From: Prochlorococcus sp. AG-347-K20
GTDB taxonomy: Bacteria; Cyanobacteriota; Cyanobacteriia; PCC-6307; Cyanobiaceae
Assembly: GCA_003281315.1 (NCBI GenBank)
Contig: QCCH01000002.1
Span: forward strand, 62,001 to 126,000
Reading direction: 5' to 3'
Length of the DNA stretch: 64,000 nucleotides
The position numbers were made by a program, and so were the translations under genes. Position 1 is the stretch's first letter. Each line of letters starts with the position of its first letter. The notes beneath the pieces are model-generated. The model was given only the letters and a program-made list of their open reading frames with translations. It did not search any database and was not told the origin of the DNA. Of this stretch, positions 9,110 through 17,360 are shown in pieces.

Positions 9110-10375
9110 TTAAAGTTTTTTTATTGAATTAACAATTATAGATGCAAGTTTTTTTGCAGCACCTTTATCGCCTCTTTCTTTGTGAAGATTATCCCTAACA
9201 CTTTTTAATTGATCTTTATTCTTAATAAGAAATAATACTTCTCTTGAAATTTTTATTGGCGAAATATTACCTATCCTCTCAGGGACAATCATTCTTTTAG
9301 CTTTAATATTTGGCCAAGCAAAAAACTTCTTTTTTTTAAAATAGAAATTTTTAATTATAAAAGTTAGAAAACTATTTATGAATGAAATTTTTCCAATTAC
9401 TCCAAAAATACCATCCCATGCATTCATCATATTTAAATGTTGAGTTGGCAGAACAACTAACATTGGAAGGCTAATTGCTGCTAATTCTGCAGTATTTGCT
9501 CCTACAGTTGTAATTGCAAGATCACATTCTTTTAAAATTTCATAGCAAGGATGTTTCTCGATTAGATAAATCTTTGTATTTTTTGATGTTTCAATTACAT
9601 AATCAAAACGAGAGTCTTTTAAGTTTTTAATTGTTTTGATTTTTGATGAATAATATTTCGCAATTGGATTTTTGTTGCTTTGAAAAAATAAATATTCACT
9701 TTTATCAGTAGTTGGAGCAATGGGAATTATAAAATTTATATTTTCATTTTCTTTAGCGATATGATCTGCAACTTCTAAGAAGAAAGGAATTCCAACAGAA
9801 AGCTTTGCTTTCTTTGAACCAGGCAACAATGCAATGTAGTGTTTTTCTTTATTTCTTAATGATATCTCGCTATTAAGTTTGATATCTGCCATCAAATCAC
9901 CAATAACTTTACATTTATATTTATATCTTTTAGGGATTAACTCTTTTACTTTTACATTCATAGCAGCAATTTCGTTGGTCCATTTAGGCCATCGCGAAAC
10001 CCATTCAGCATATGTGATATTTAAATAACCTAATCTTTTAGCTAATAAAATGCTCCAAAATTGATCTCCACCAAGAAAAATAACCACCCCTTTTTTTGGC
10101 CAATTAGCAAAAGAATGTGGCTTTATTAATAATTTCCAAAAACTTTTGGCTTTTGTAATTAATTCGAATTTATTCCATGAATCTGCAACTAAAAATTCTT
10201 TACCAGTGGCATTTGGGCAAGGAACAAGGACTAACCTAAGAGTGAAATCGTGTTTATCGTCATCACATAGTGATTTATTTATTTTGTTAAGCTCATCCAC
10301 TACAGGATTTACCCATGTAGTTAATTCACCAGGACCATTGGAAATTATAACTACTGCAACTGATTTTTTTTTCAT
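9110..10375 (-). CDS. LpxB-related glycosyltransferase-like protein
   Basis: About 421 residues, similar in style to lipid-A-disaccharide synthase: an N-terminal AVVIISNGPGELTTWV strand-loop, a central IALLPGSKKAK segment and a C-terminal LAITTVGANTAELAAISLP donor-site motif followed by VVLPTQHLN. The open frame continues upstream through a tRNA, so that part cannot be protein. I chose ATG at 10375 (MKKKSVAVV); ATG at 10396 would add seven residues. A second LpxB-related protein lies at 62078-63280. Probably acts on an envelope glycolipid; substrate unknown. Confidence 0.75.
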   Translation of the reverse strand: MKKKSVAVVIISNGPGELTTWVNPVVDELNKINKSLCDDDKHDFTLRLVLVPCPNATGKEFLVADSWNKFELITKAKSFWKLLIKPHSFANWPKKGVVIFLGGDQFWSILLAKRLGYLNITYAEWVSRWPKWTNEIAAMNVKVKELIPKRYKYKCKVIGDLMADIKLNSEISLRNKEKHYIALLPGSKKAKLSVGIPFFLEVADHIAKENENINFIIPIAPTTDKSEYLFFQSNKNPIAKYYSSKIKTIKNLKDSRFDYVIETSKNTKIYLIEKHPCYEILKECDLAITTVGANTAELAAISLPMLVVLPTQHLNMMNAWDGIFGVIGKISFINSFLTFIIKNFYFKKKKFFAWPNIKAKRMIVPERIGNISPIKISREVLFLIKNKDQLKSVRDNLHKERGDKGAAKKLASIIVNSIKKL

Positions 10376-10400
10376 TGCAGTTAAACCAGAATACATTAAA

Positions 10401-10482
10401 TGCGGACGGCGAGACTTGAACTCGCAAGGCCTAAGCCACACGCTCCTTAGACGTGCGCGTCTACCAATTCCGCCACGTCCGC
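10401..10482 (-). tRNA. trnL: tRNA-Leu, anticodon AAG
   Basis: Class II tRNA of 82 bases without CCA. The acceptor stem GCGGACG pairs with CGTCCGC, the D arm contains GGAATTGGTAGAC, the anticodon stem CACGT/GCGTG encloses the loop CTAAGGA (anticodon AAG, codon CUU), a long variable arm follows, and the T arm carries GTTCAAGTC. The discriminator base A is at 10401. Its 3' end is 5 or 25 bases upstream of the LpxB-related gene, depending on the start used, so the two may share a transcript. Confidence 0.95.
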
Positions 10483-10742
10483 AAAGGGTTTTCAGCAACC
10501 GGGGGATACCTAAACCTTAGAAATATCATACATTATTGGCTGAAATAAGCATTTAGTTAGAAAAGAGTTTTTTTGAATATGATCAATAATTTTTCTATTG
10601 CATAAAACAAATATTTATACATATATAACGTTTAAGGTTGTATTGTAAAAAATGTCCTCTAATCACTAAAAAATTTTGTTGAATACTTTGGCAAATAATT
10701 TTTTATTTTAAGTCATTTCATTTCTTCAATTTTATTTTCATA

Positions 10743-12089
10743 ATGGTTGAAAAAGTTTTAATTGCAAATCGTGGAGAAATAGCTTTACGAATTGTCAGAA
10801 GTTGTAGAGAACTAGGTATTGCAACCGTTGCAGTTTTTAGCACTGTAGATAAAAAAGCATTGCATGTTCAGCTTGCTGATGAGGCGGTTTGCGTCGGAGA
10901 CTCATTAAGTAATAAAAGTTATTTGAATATTCCAAATATACTTGCTGCTGCTACATCGAGAGGAGTTGATGCTATTCATCCTGGTTATGGATTTCTTGCG
11001 GAAAATGATAAATTTGCTGAGATGTGTAACGATCACGGCATAGTTTTTATTGGCCCATCTCCAAAAGCTATTAGATCTATGGGAGATAAATCTACAGCTA
11101 AAGAAACTATGGAAGCAGTTGGAGTTCCAACAGTACCTGGTAGTAAAGGCTTGTTATCAAATGTTGATGAGGCTTATAAATTGGCAGATGATATTGGCTA
11201 TCCGGTAATTATTAAAGCGACTGCTGGAGGAGGTGGAAGAGGTATGAGGTTGGTTGAAAACTCTTATAATCTCGAAAAAATGTTCAAAGCAGCTCAAGGT
11301 GAAGCAGAAGCTGCTTTTGGTAATGATGGATTATATATGGAGAAATTTATAAAGAAGCCAAGACACGTAGAAATTCAAATTTTAGCAGACAGGTCTGGTA
11401 ATGTTGTTCATTTAGGAGAGCGAGATTGTTCAGTTCAAAGAAGACATCAAAAGTTACTAGAAGAGTCTCCTAGTCCTGCAATTAACACTGAGCTAAGAAA
11501 AAAAATGGGGAACGCAGCTATTGCTGCTGCAAAAAGTATTGGCTACGAAGGAGCTGGGACAGTTGAATTTTTAGTTGATGATGATAATTTTTATTTTATG
11601 GAGATGAATACTAGGATTCAAGTTGAACATCCTGTTACTGAAATGGTTACAGGAGTTGATTTAATAGCTGAGCAAATTAAAATTGCAAGCGGAGAAAACT
11701 TGGAATTTAATCAGGATGATATCCATTTAAACGGTCATGCCATTGAATGTAGAATCAATGCTGAAGATCCTTCTCACAATTTCAGACCATCACCCGGAAA
11801 AATAACTGGTTGGCTTCCTCCTGGTGGCCCTGGTGTTAGGGTAGATAGTCATGTTTATACTGGCTATGAAATACCTCCTTTCTATGACTCATTAATTGGT
11901 AAATTAATAGTCTGGGGAAAAGATCGTAATACTGCAATTAAACGTATGAATAGGGCTCTAAATGAATGCGCAGTAACTGGTATTCCCACAACAATTAACT
12001 TTCATCTAACCTTACTGAATAAATCTAAATTTAAGCAGGGTAAAATACATACTAAGTATGTAGAAGAAGAATTATTGCCAAATTACTGA
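10743..12089 (+). CDS. accC: Acetyl-CoA carboxylase, biotin carboxylase subunit
   Basis: Carboxylates the biotin of BCCP in the first step of fatty acid synthesis. At 448 residues it has the normal length: a biotin-carboxylase N domain ([13 protein letters not shown]), an ATP-grasp core with the glycine-rich loop [12 protein letters not shown] and the [15 protein letters not shown] active-site strand, and the C domain ([17 protein letters not shown]). accB is not adjacent. The 244 bases upstream hold no gene and probably carry its promoter and leader. Confidence 0.97.
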   Translation: MVEKVLIANRGEIALRIVRSCRELGIATVAVFSTVDKKALHVQLADEAVCVGDSLSNKSYLNIPNILAAATSRGVDAIHPGYGFLAENDKFAEMCNDHGIVFIGPSPKAIRSMGDKSTAKETMEAVGVPTVPGSKGLLSNVDEAYKLADDIGYPVIIKATAGGGGRGMRLVENSYNLEKMFKAAQGEAEAAFGNDGLYMEKFIKKPRHVEIQILADRSGNVVHLGERDCSVQRRHQKLLEESPSPAINTELRKKMGNAAIAAAKSIGYEGAGTVEFLVDDDNFYFMEMNTRIQVEHPVTEMVTGVDLIAEQIKIASGENLEFNQDDIHLNGHAIECRINAEDPSHNFRPSPGKITGWLPPGGPGVRVDSHVYTGYEIPPFYDSLIGKLIVWGKDRNTAIKRMNRALNECAVTGIPTTINFHLTLLNKSKFKQGKIHTKYVEEELLPNY

Positions 12090-12107
12090 AAAATAATTCA
12101 ATGATTT

Positions 12108-12422
12108 CTATGAAATATGTGTATGCAATGCAAGTTTTATAATCCCTTGCTGACCGACTAAAATTTCTCTTAAAAAGCTTATAATTCCGATCCAAATTAT
12201 GGGTCCAACATCAACGCCTCCAATAGGAGGAATTAGTTTTCTCGTTAAATTAAGAATTGAGCTTGATGGTATTGAAATTAATAACCATAAACCTTTACTT
12301 AAATCAATTTTTGGGTACCAAGTAAGAATTAATCTTATTAGAAAAACTATAGTTAGATATGAAAGAGAAATTCCTAAACTAATATCTAAAATTTGAAGAG
12401 AGTTTACAAGCAAGGAAATCAC
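12108..12422 (-). CDS. YggT/Ycf19 family membrane protein
   Basis: A 104-residue protein with two hydrophobic segments (about residues 17-34 and 80-95) flanking a conserved RLILTWYPKIDLSKGLW and LIPPIGGVDVGPIIW region typical of the YggT family, called Ycf19 in plastids. In cyanobacteria and chloroplasts family members are linked to thylakoid and cytochrome b6f maturation and to nucleoid distribution. It converges with accC, with only 18 bases between stop codons. Confidence 0.85.
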   Translation of the reverse strand: MISLLVNSLQILDISLGISLSYLTIVFLIRLILTWYPKIDLSKGLWLLISIPSSSILNLTRKLIPPIGGVDVGPIIWIGIISFLREILVGQQGIIKLALHTHIS

Positions 12423-12453
12423 AATTATTTAATTCATCTTAATAAATAACCCA

Positions 12454-12481
12454 TTGAAACGTATTTAATTCGTATTATAAA
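12454..12481 (+). promoter_or_regulatory. Sigma-70-type promoter upstream of psbX
   Basis: TTGAAA at 12454-12459 and TATAAA at 12476-12481 are separated by 16 bases, 22 bases ahead of the psbX start. The match to both boxes is good for this AT-rich genome, but chance matches are frequent at this base composition. Confidence 0.4.
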
Positions 12482-12503
12482 TTGAGAATTTAATAATTAA
12501 AAA

Positions 12504-12689
12504 GTGCTTCAAATCTCAAATTTATTACTAGCCGCAGATTTTTCTGCTGAAGTTGCAAATAATTCCGCAGTTGGAATGATAGGTAGTTTTATTGCCGCTG
12601 CTTTACTTATCGTTATTCCAGCCACTGCATTTTTGATTTTTGTCAGCCAGAAAGATTCACTCGATCGTACTTCTACTGGAAGACGCTAG
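12504..12689 (+). CDS. psbX: Photosystem II protein PsbX
   Basis: A low-molecular-mass photosystem II subunit with one thylakoid helix, located near the PsbE/F (cytochrome b559) side of the complex. The 61-residue product has the family signature [26 protein letters not shown] across residues 26-51. The N-terminal extension of about 20 residues is longer than in freshwater cyanobacteria. Start is GTG at 12504. The ycf66-like gene follows 78 bases downstream on the same strand. Confidence 0.92.
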   Translation: MLQISNLLLAADFSAEVANNSAVGMIGSFIAAALLIVIPATAFLIFVSQKDSLDRTSTGRR

Positions 12690-12767
12690 TTTTTATAGAA
12701 GTTTTAAGTACACTATATATATAGGGATATAAGTAACCCTTTAAAAATAATTTTTTGGAGAAAGAAT

Positions 12768-13697
12768 GTGGTCAATGCTAGTCTCAATTGGGCCAGTATT
12801 GTTGGTATAGTTCTTGCGGTATGTGGAGGAGGCCTTTATTTTTTGAGGTCTTTTAAGCCTGCCTTGGCAAGGGATTATGATGTTTTCTTCGCAGCAATTG
12901 GACTTTTGTGCGGAGGAATATTATTTTTTCAAGGCTGGAGGTTAGATCCTATCCTTCAGTTTGGTCAGTTTTTATTAGCAGGAACTACAGTTTTTTTCGC
13001 ATATGAAAGTGTGCGATTAAGGGGAGTTGCTACTGATCAAGCTAGAAGGTCATCTTATTTTGATGATGATCCTATTTCTGATGTCCCTAGAAATTCTAGA
13101 AGCCGATTTAATGACGATTATGATAGGTTTGAAGAATCTGAAAGACCATCCAGAAGATTTAAACCTCAAGAAAATGAATTCGAAGAAGACTATACGGAGG
13201 AGAGATCTCGTAGGAGGAGTGTTTCAAGAGCTATACCATCTGCTGCAGCAAGTAGAAGTAGGCCATCGACAAGGGAAATAAGTCAGTTTGAAAATGATGA
13301 ACCTATAAGAAGGAGAAGACAGACTTCTGAAGATAGAAATAGTAAACGATCAGAAACAAATAACTTTGGTGAGAGAAGAAATTTATCTCGCGATGAAGTT
13401 AAAACAGGGTCAAGGCCCAGAATGAATCGTACTGTTTCTAGACAAGATAATATTTCTGCTCCAGGTGATTCTTCTCCATTAAGAAAGAAACCTAATAGAT
13501 CCCCCATTAGGCAGCAAACTTCAACAGCTCAAGTAGAAGATGCTTCATTTAAAGATGCTAATCAAGCTAAAAAACCACGTGAGAATCGTAGAGTAAGCTC
13601 TTCCTCTAGATCAAGTTCAAAAAATCAAAATAGTAGATATAACGTTGGAACAAACAAGAAGAAAGCTAGAGATAACAGTTCTAGATTTGATGATTAA
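12768..13697 (+). CDS. ycf66: Ycf66 family protein with long disordered tail
   Basis: A 309-residue protein. Residues 1-90 form a membrane domain of about three helices with the Ycf66 pattern (GIVLAVCGGGLYFLRSFKP, GLLCGGILFFQGWRLDPI). From about residue 95 onward it is highly charged and low in complexity, rich in Arg, Ser, Glu and Asp, and most likely disordered on the stromal/cytoplasmic side. The GTG start has a clear GGAG Shine-Dalgarno (12757-12760). An ATG at 12766 is out of frame. Neighbourhood with psbX suggests a thylakoid role; function not established. Confidence 0.88.
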   Translation: MVNASLNWASIVGIVLAVCGGGLYFLRSFKPALARDYDVFFAAIGLLCGGILFFQGWRLDPILQFGQFLLAGTTVFFAYESVRLRGVATDQARRSSYFDDDPISDVPRNSRSRFNDDYDRFEESERPSRRFKPQENEFEEDYTEERSRRRSVSRAIPSAAASRSRPSTREISQFENDEPIRRRRQTSEDRNSKRSETNNFGERRNLSRDEVKTGSRPRMNRTVSRQDNISAPGDSSPLRKKPNRSPIRQQTSTAQVEDASFKDANQAKKPRENRRVSSSSRSSSKNQNSRYNVGTNKKKARDNSSRFDD

Positions 13698-13973
13698 TTA
13701 TAAGATTCCTGCCCATTCTAAAAATGATCGTTTACTAAATAATTCGATCAATATTATTGCAAAGAAGCCAATCATTGCAAATCTTCCATTTGTTATTTCA
13801 GAATAACTACTCCATCCAAATTTATATTCATCTTTAATTTCTATGGATTTTTCATCTAATTTATTGTCTCCAATTTGTTCATTGATGTAATTTGGATCTT
13901 TCTGATCTTCTATAAAACTCTCATTCTCTAAATTAGTGACTTCTGAGTTAGTTTGTTCTTCTTTAGAATTCAT
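13698..13973 (-). CDS. High-light-inducible protein (Hlip)
   Basis: A single-helix chlorophyll a/b-binding-like protein, involved in photoprotection and chlorophyll recycling. The C-terminal 34 residues carry the chlorophyll-binding motif E-ITNGRFAMIGFFA (ExxNxRxAMxG). A polar, acidic N-terminal extension of about 55 residues sets it apart from the short Hlips. It converges with ycf66 (adjacent stop codons) and lies eight bases upstream of the ABC transporter stop, but is read on the same strand after that gene. Confidence 0.92.
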   Translation of the reverse strand: MNSKEEQTNSEVTNLENESFIEDQKDPNYINEQIGDNKLDEKSIEIKDEYKFGWSSYSEITNGRFAMIGFFAIILIELFSKRSFLEWAGIL

Positions 13974-13981
13974 TTTTTTTG

Positions 13982-15964
13982 TTAATCCTTAAAATTATAC
14001 TTATCAGAAGTCAATAATTTCCAGTCTCCTTGTCCATTTAATTCTAAAATATTCTCGTGAAAATCTTTTAAGCTAGGCCTATGTCCAACACTAATAAGAG
14101 AAAGTTCTCGTTCCTTAAGTAAACTGTATAGTTTTTTTTCAGTGTTAATATCTAAAGCACTTGTTGCTTCATCAAGTACTGCAAATCTTGGAGAATTTAG
14201 TAAGAGTCTTGCAAAAGCCAATCTTTGTTGCTCCCCCAGGGAAAGAATTCGTGGCCAATCTTGTTTGATATCAAGATTAGGATACCGATCAATTAAGGTT
14301 TTTAAATTTACTTCATGAAGTACAGAAGTAAGATGTTCATCGCTAAATTTCTTGACTTCTGTGGGATAACATAATTGTTCCCTTAAAGAACCAAGTAACA
14401 TATATGGTTTTTGAGGTATGAATAATAATTCCCCAATTTTTGGTTTTTTAATTACTCCCTGATCGGGTTCCCATAAACCACTAATCATTCTTAGTAAAGA
14501 TGTTTTTCCGCATCCAGATGGTCCTACAACCAATAGTGATTGATTATTGTCGATGCTCAAATTTAAATTTTTAATTATTGTTTTATTTGATCCTGGTGGG
14601 CAAAGGTCAGCATTATGAATAAGAATTGAGGGGTAATCTGAAATAACGTTTTGATTGCTTTTTGGGTTGGTTTGACTAATGGATTCAACTTTTGATTGGA
14701 ATCCTTCTAATCTGCCAATACCAGCGGTAAATTTTGCAAGTTCTTCGATTTGATTAACAATGAAAAATAATGAACCTTCAACCATTCCAAATGCAAAGCT
14801 TGCCTGAATAAAGCGTCCATAATCAATATCACCTTTAAAGTAAGGGATTGCCATTATTAAATATGGAAAGAAATTTCCAGCATAATTAATGGATCTTCTC
14901 ATGACGTCTATTATTACTCTCCATATAATCAGTAAATTAAAGTTTCTCACCACTTCTCCTAAGCGTCTTTCAGTTTCACTTTGCTCAGGATTCTCGCCAG
15001 AGTAAAAAGCTATTGATTCAGCATTATCTCTAATATGTACCAAGCCGTATCGAAAATCTGCTTCATATCTGAGTTGATCAAAGTCAATCTTTACAAGATT
15101 TTTTCCAGCAATTAAAAGGATAGAAGTTGCAAATGCAGCGTAACCAAATAAAGAAAAAGTAAGTATTGTACTAATACTCCATAAAATAAGAATATTAAGT
15201 GAAAATGTTAGTAGGGCATCAAAAATACCTAATGTGAAAGAAAGACTTTGCCCGGTAAAAGCTCGGGTATCATCTGTGATTCTTTGATCAGGATTATCTA
15301 CATCGGTTTGTTCTTCATCATTTGGATTTAATTGGTAATAAGCTTTATTAGTCATATAATCTTTGACTAAACTTTTTGAAAGCCATTCTCTCCAAATTAT
15401 TCCTAACTTATATGTAAAAAATATTTGGGAAACACGTATTGGTAGAGCCACAGCGAAACAACAAGCGTAAATCCCCAATATCCGATAAAACCCATCTTCT
15501 TGTTTTTCTACTAAAGCATTTGTTAGATCTCTTGCAATGAATCCAATACCTGCGTTTATTCCGTTTACAGCTAAAAGCATTAATACAATTATTGCGAGGA
15601 ATAACCAATGTAACCATCTACGGTTTTTTAACTGACGTCTTAAGCTAAAAAAGCTTCCTGATCCAATTAGAAATAAGGCAGAGAAAAGCAATCCCCAGCT
15701 ACCTGCCCAAATTGAATTGACAGTATTTACTACACCTCCGAAATACTTTTCAAGAAAAATTGGTTGAAAGCTTTCAAAAAAACTAATTATTCCTGTGAGA
15801 CCAACAAGTACTATTCCACCAACACAAAATAAAAGAGAAATCAAAAGCCAAATGAATTGAAATCCATTACATTGATCTATGGGAAGAAAGAATGGCTGAG
15901 ATAACTTTCTTAATTTTTGTAATTGGTATAATATTTTAGATTTATTATTAACTGATTTATTCAT
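13982..15964 (-). CDS. ABC transporter, fused permease-ATPase (SbmA/BacA-like)
   Basis: A 660-residue half transporter. Residues 1-430 are an ABC_membrane_2-type domain with about six helices, and residues 445-650 are the ATPase, with Walker A GPSGCGKTS, signature LSLGEQQR and Walker B FAVLDEATSALD. The fused membrane-first layout and the pre-ATPase region fit the BacA/SbmA-YddA and ABCD group, which imports peptides, cobalamin or very-long-chain acyl compounds. The substrate cannot be predicted. The hli gene follows after eight bases and may be cotranscribed. Confidence 0.85.
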   Translation of the reverse strand: MNKSVNNKSKILYQLQKLRKLSQPFFLPIDQCNGFQFIWLLISLLFCVGGIVLVGLTGIISFFESFQPIFLEKYFGGVVNTVNSIWAGSWGLLFSALFLIGSGSFFSLRRQLKNRRWLHWLFLAIIVLMLLAVNGINAGIGFIARDLTNALVEKQEDGFYRILGIYACCFAVALPIRVSQIFFTYKLGIIWREWLSKSLVKDYMTNKAYYQLNPNDEEQTDVDNPDQRITDDTRAFTGQSLSFTLGIFDALLTFSLNILILWSISTILTFSLFGYAAFATSILLIAGKNLVKIDFDQLRYEADFRYGLVHIRDNAESIAFYSGENPEQSETERRLGEVVRNFNLLIIWRVIIDVMRRSINYAGNFFPYLIMAIPYFKGDIDYGRFIQASFAFGMVEGSLFFIVNQIEELAKFTAGIGRLEGFQSKVESISQTNPKSNQNVISDYPSILIHNADLCPPGSNKTIIKNLNLSIDNNQSLLVVGPSGCGKTSLLRMISGLWEPDQGVIKKPKIGELLFIPQKPYMLLGSLREQLCYPTEVKKFSDEHLTSVLHEVNLKTLIDRYPNLDIKQDWPRILSLGEQQRLAFARLLLNSPRFAVLDEATSALDINTEKKLYSLLKERELSLISVGHRPSLKDFHENILELNGQGDWKLLTSDKYNFKD

Positions 15965-16006
15965 TGCTCGACTAGTTTTATAAAGTAAATTATAACTTTT
16001 AGTAGT

Positions 16007-16285
16007 CTATTGACCAAAGCCAATAAACGAAAGTGCCCAGTCAGGTAAATTTAAGTAATTCAAGATTGTTATGTCAAATTTATGGATTTTTGGAAAAGAT
16101 TTATCTAATACCCACCAAAAAAGGAAAGGAAGATTAAATAAAATTTGTAATTGCCATTTATAAGTTAAAACTCTCCATATTTTTATTAACTTAGTTTTGA
16201 GTGAATCGTCTAGCTCTTCCCAATTTTTTGATATTAAGTTGAATAAATTTTTGGGTTCTTTATTTAAGGAATCTGGTGTATTCAT
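16007..16285 (-). CDS. Hypothetical protein, 92 residues
   Basis: A small protein with a helical, charged N-terminal half (NLISKNWEELDDSLKTKLIK) and a Trp-rich hydrophobic segment LQILFNLPFLFWWVLD at about residues 47-62, perhaps a single membrane helix, and a second weak hydrophobic end (LPDWALSFIGFG). It sits 42 bases upstream of the ABC transporter on the same strand, so it may be an accessory to it. I do not recognise the family. Confidence 0.65.
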   Translation of the reverse strand: MNTPDSLNKEPKNLFNLISKNWEELDDSLKTKLIKIWRVLTYKWQLQILFNLPFLFWWVLDKSFPKIHKFDITILNYLNLPDWALSFIGFGQ

Positions 16286-16331
16286 TGTGTTTTACTATAT
16301 TTATAACCCATAAACATTTCTTTCGAGAGTT

Positions 16332-16673
16332 TTAACCTGGGGGCCAATTCATTTTTCTTCCAGATAAAAAATGAATATGTAAATGAAAAACTGTTTGTCC
16401 CGATTCTGCTCCAGTATTAATTACTGTTCTCCAATTAGTTAAATTTTTTGATTTAGCTATTTTGCTACCAACAAAAAGTAAATGTCCTAATAAATTTACA
16501 TCTTCTTCAATATAATCTAATAAACTAATAATTGGCTTTTTTGGAATCACTAAAAAATGGACTGGTGCTTGCGCTTGGATATCATTAAACGCAATACAAA
16601 ACTCATCTTCATAAAGCTTATCGCAGGGTATTTCTTCATTAATTATTTTTTGAAATATTGTAGTTTCCGTCAT
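16332..16673 (-). CDS. HIT/HINT family nucleotide hydrolase
   Basis: A 113-residue histidine-triad protein of the HINT branch, usually a purine nucleoside phosphoramidase. The triad is HLHIH at residues 97-101 (His97, His99, His101), followed by FLSGRKMNWPPG at the C-terminus, which is typical for bacterial HINT. TTIFQKIINEEIPCDKLYED at the N-terminus also fits. The gene lies four bases downstream of def on the same strand, so the two are probably one transcript. Confidence 0.95.
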   Translation of the reverse strand: MTETTIFQKIINEEIPCDKLYEDEFCIAFNDIQAQAPVHFLVIPKKPIISLLDYIEEDVNLLGHLLFVGSKIAKSKNLTNWRTVINTGAESGQTVFHLHIHFLSGRKMNWPPG

Positions 16674-16677
16674 TAGA

Positions 16678-17283
16678 TTAATTAATAGAAATTACGTCTT
16701 TTTCGTTAAACCCTTCCTTTATAAGTTCTTTGTTCAAATCATCTTTTGATGTAACTCTATCAACAAATAATATCCCGTTTAAGTGATCCATTTCGTGTTG
16801 AATACACCGGGCCAGAAGTCCATCTGCTTTCATTTTACGGGGTCTTCCCATTTCATCTCTAAATTTTAATTTTATAGTTGATGGTCTTACTACATTCAAA
16901 TAGACGCCAGGTATACTCAAGCAGCCTTCTTCGTATGAATTAAGGGTTGTTCCAAAGTCTGTAATTTCTGGATTGATTAATATTAGAGGTTCTGCTGCTG
17001 AATCTTCAAAATTGACATCTATTACAAGAAGCTCTTTGTTGATACCAATTTGAGGAGCAGCAAGTCCAATTCCTTTAGCAGCATACATGCTTTGCAGCAT
17101 TTCTCTAGCAAGTTTTCTAATTGATTCGTCAACCTTAGTTATTCTTTTGGAATTTTGTCTTAATACATCATCACCAAGTTTATAAATGTCTAGAGATGGC
17201 TTACCTGTTTGCTCTTTTGCAATTTTTTCTGAGTTTCCATTTGTCCTTGACTTTTTTGCAAGTTGTGAAAAATGGTTTGCCAC
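16678..17283 (-). CDS. def: Peptide deformylase
   Basis: Removes the formyl group from nascent N-terminal methionine; metal enzyme of 201 residues. All three motifs are intact: GIGLAAPQIG (residues 71-80), EGCLSIPG with metal ligand Cys121, and QHEMDHLNG with His163, Glu164 and His167. The first 28 residues are polar and longer than usual for bacterial deformylases, as in other marine cyanobacteria; they are rich in Lys and Ser and probably flexible. Confidence 0.97.
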   Translation of the reverse strand: MANHFSQLAKKSRTNGNSEKIAKEQTGKPSLDIYKLGDDVLRQNSKRITKVDESIRKLAREMLQSMYAAKGIGLAAPQIGINKELLVIDVNFEDSAAEPLILINPEITDFGTTLNSYEEGCLSIPGVYLNVVRPSTIKLKFRDEMGRPRKMKADGLLARCIQHEMDHLNGILFVDRVTSKDDLNKELIKEGFNEKDVISIN

Positions 17284-17360
17284 GTTAAAAAAGTTTTTAA
17301 TTAAGAGTTTAGCTATAAAAATACTAGCACTTTAATTTACTTTCTTTATAGTTTTTTGAA

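Noticed and set aside
10376..10498. N-terminal extension of the LpxB-related frame through the tRNA-Leu
   Set aside because: The extra residues are translated from the tRNA gene itself; the real start must be downstream of 10401.
10499..10742. Hidden small gene before accC
   Set aside because: No ORF with protein-like composition on either strand; treated as leader and promoter region.
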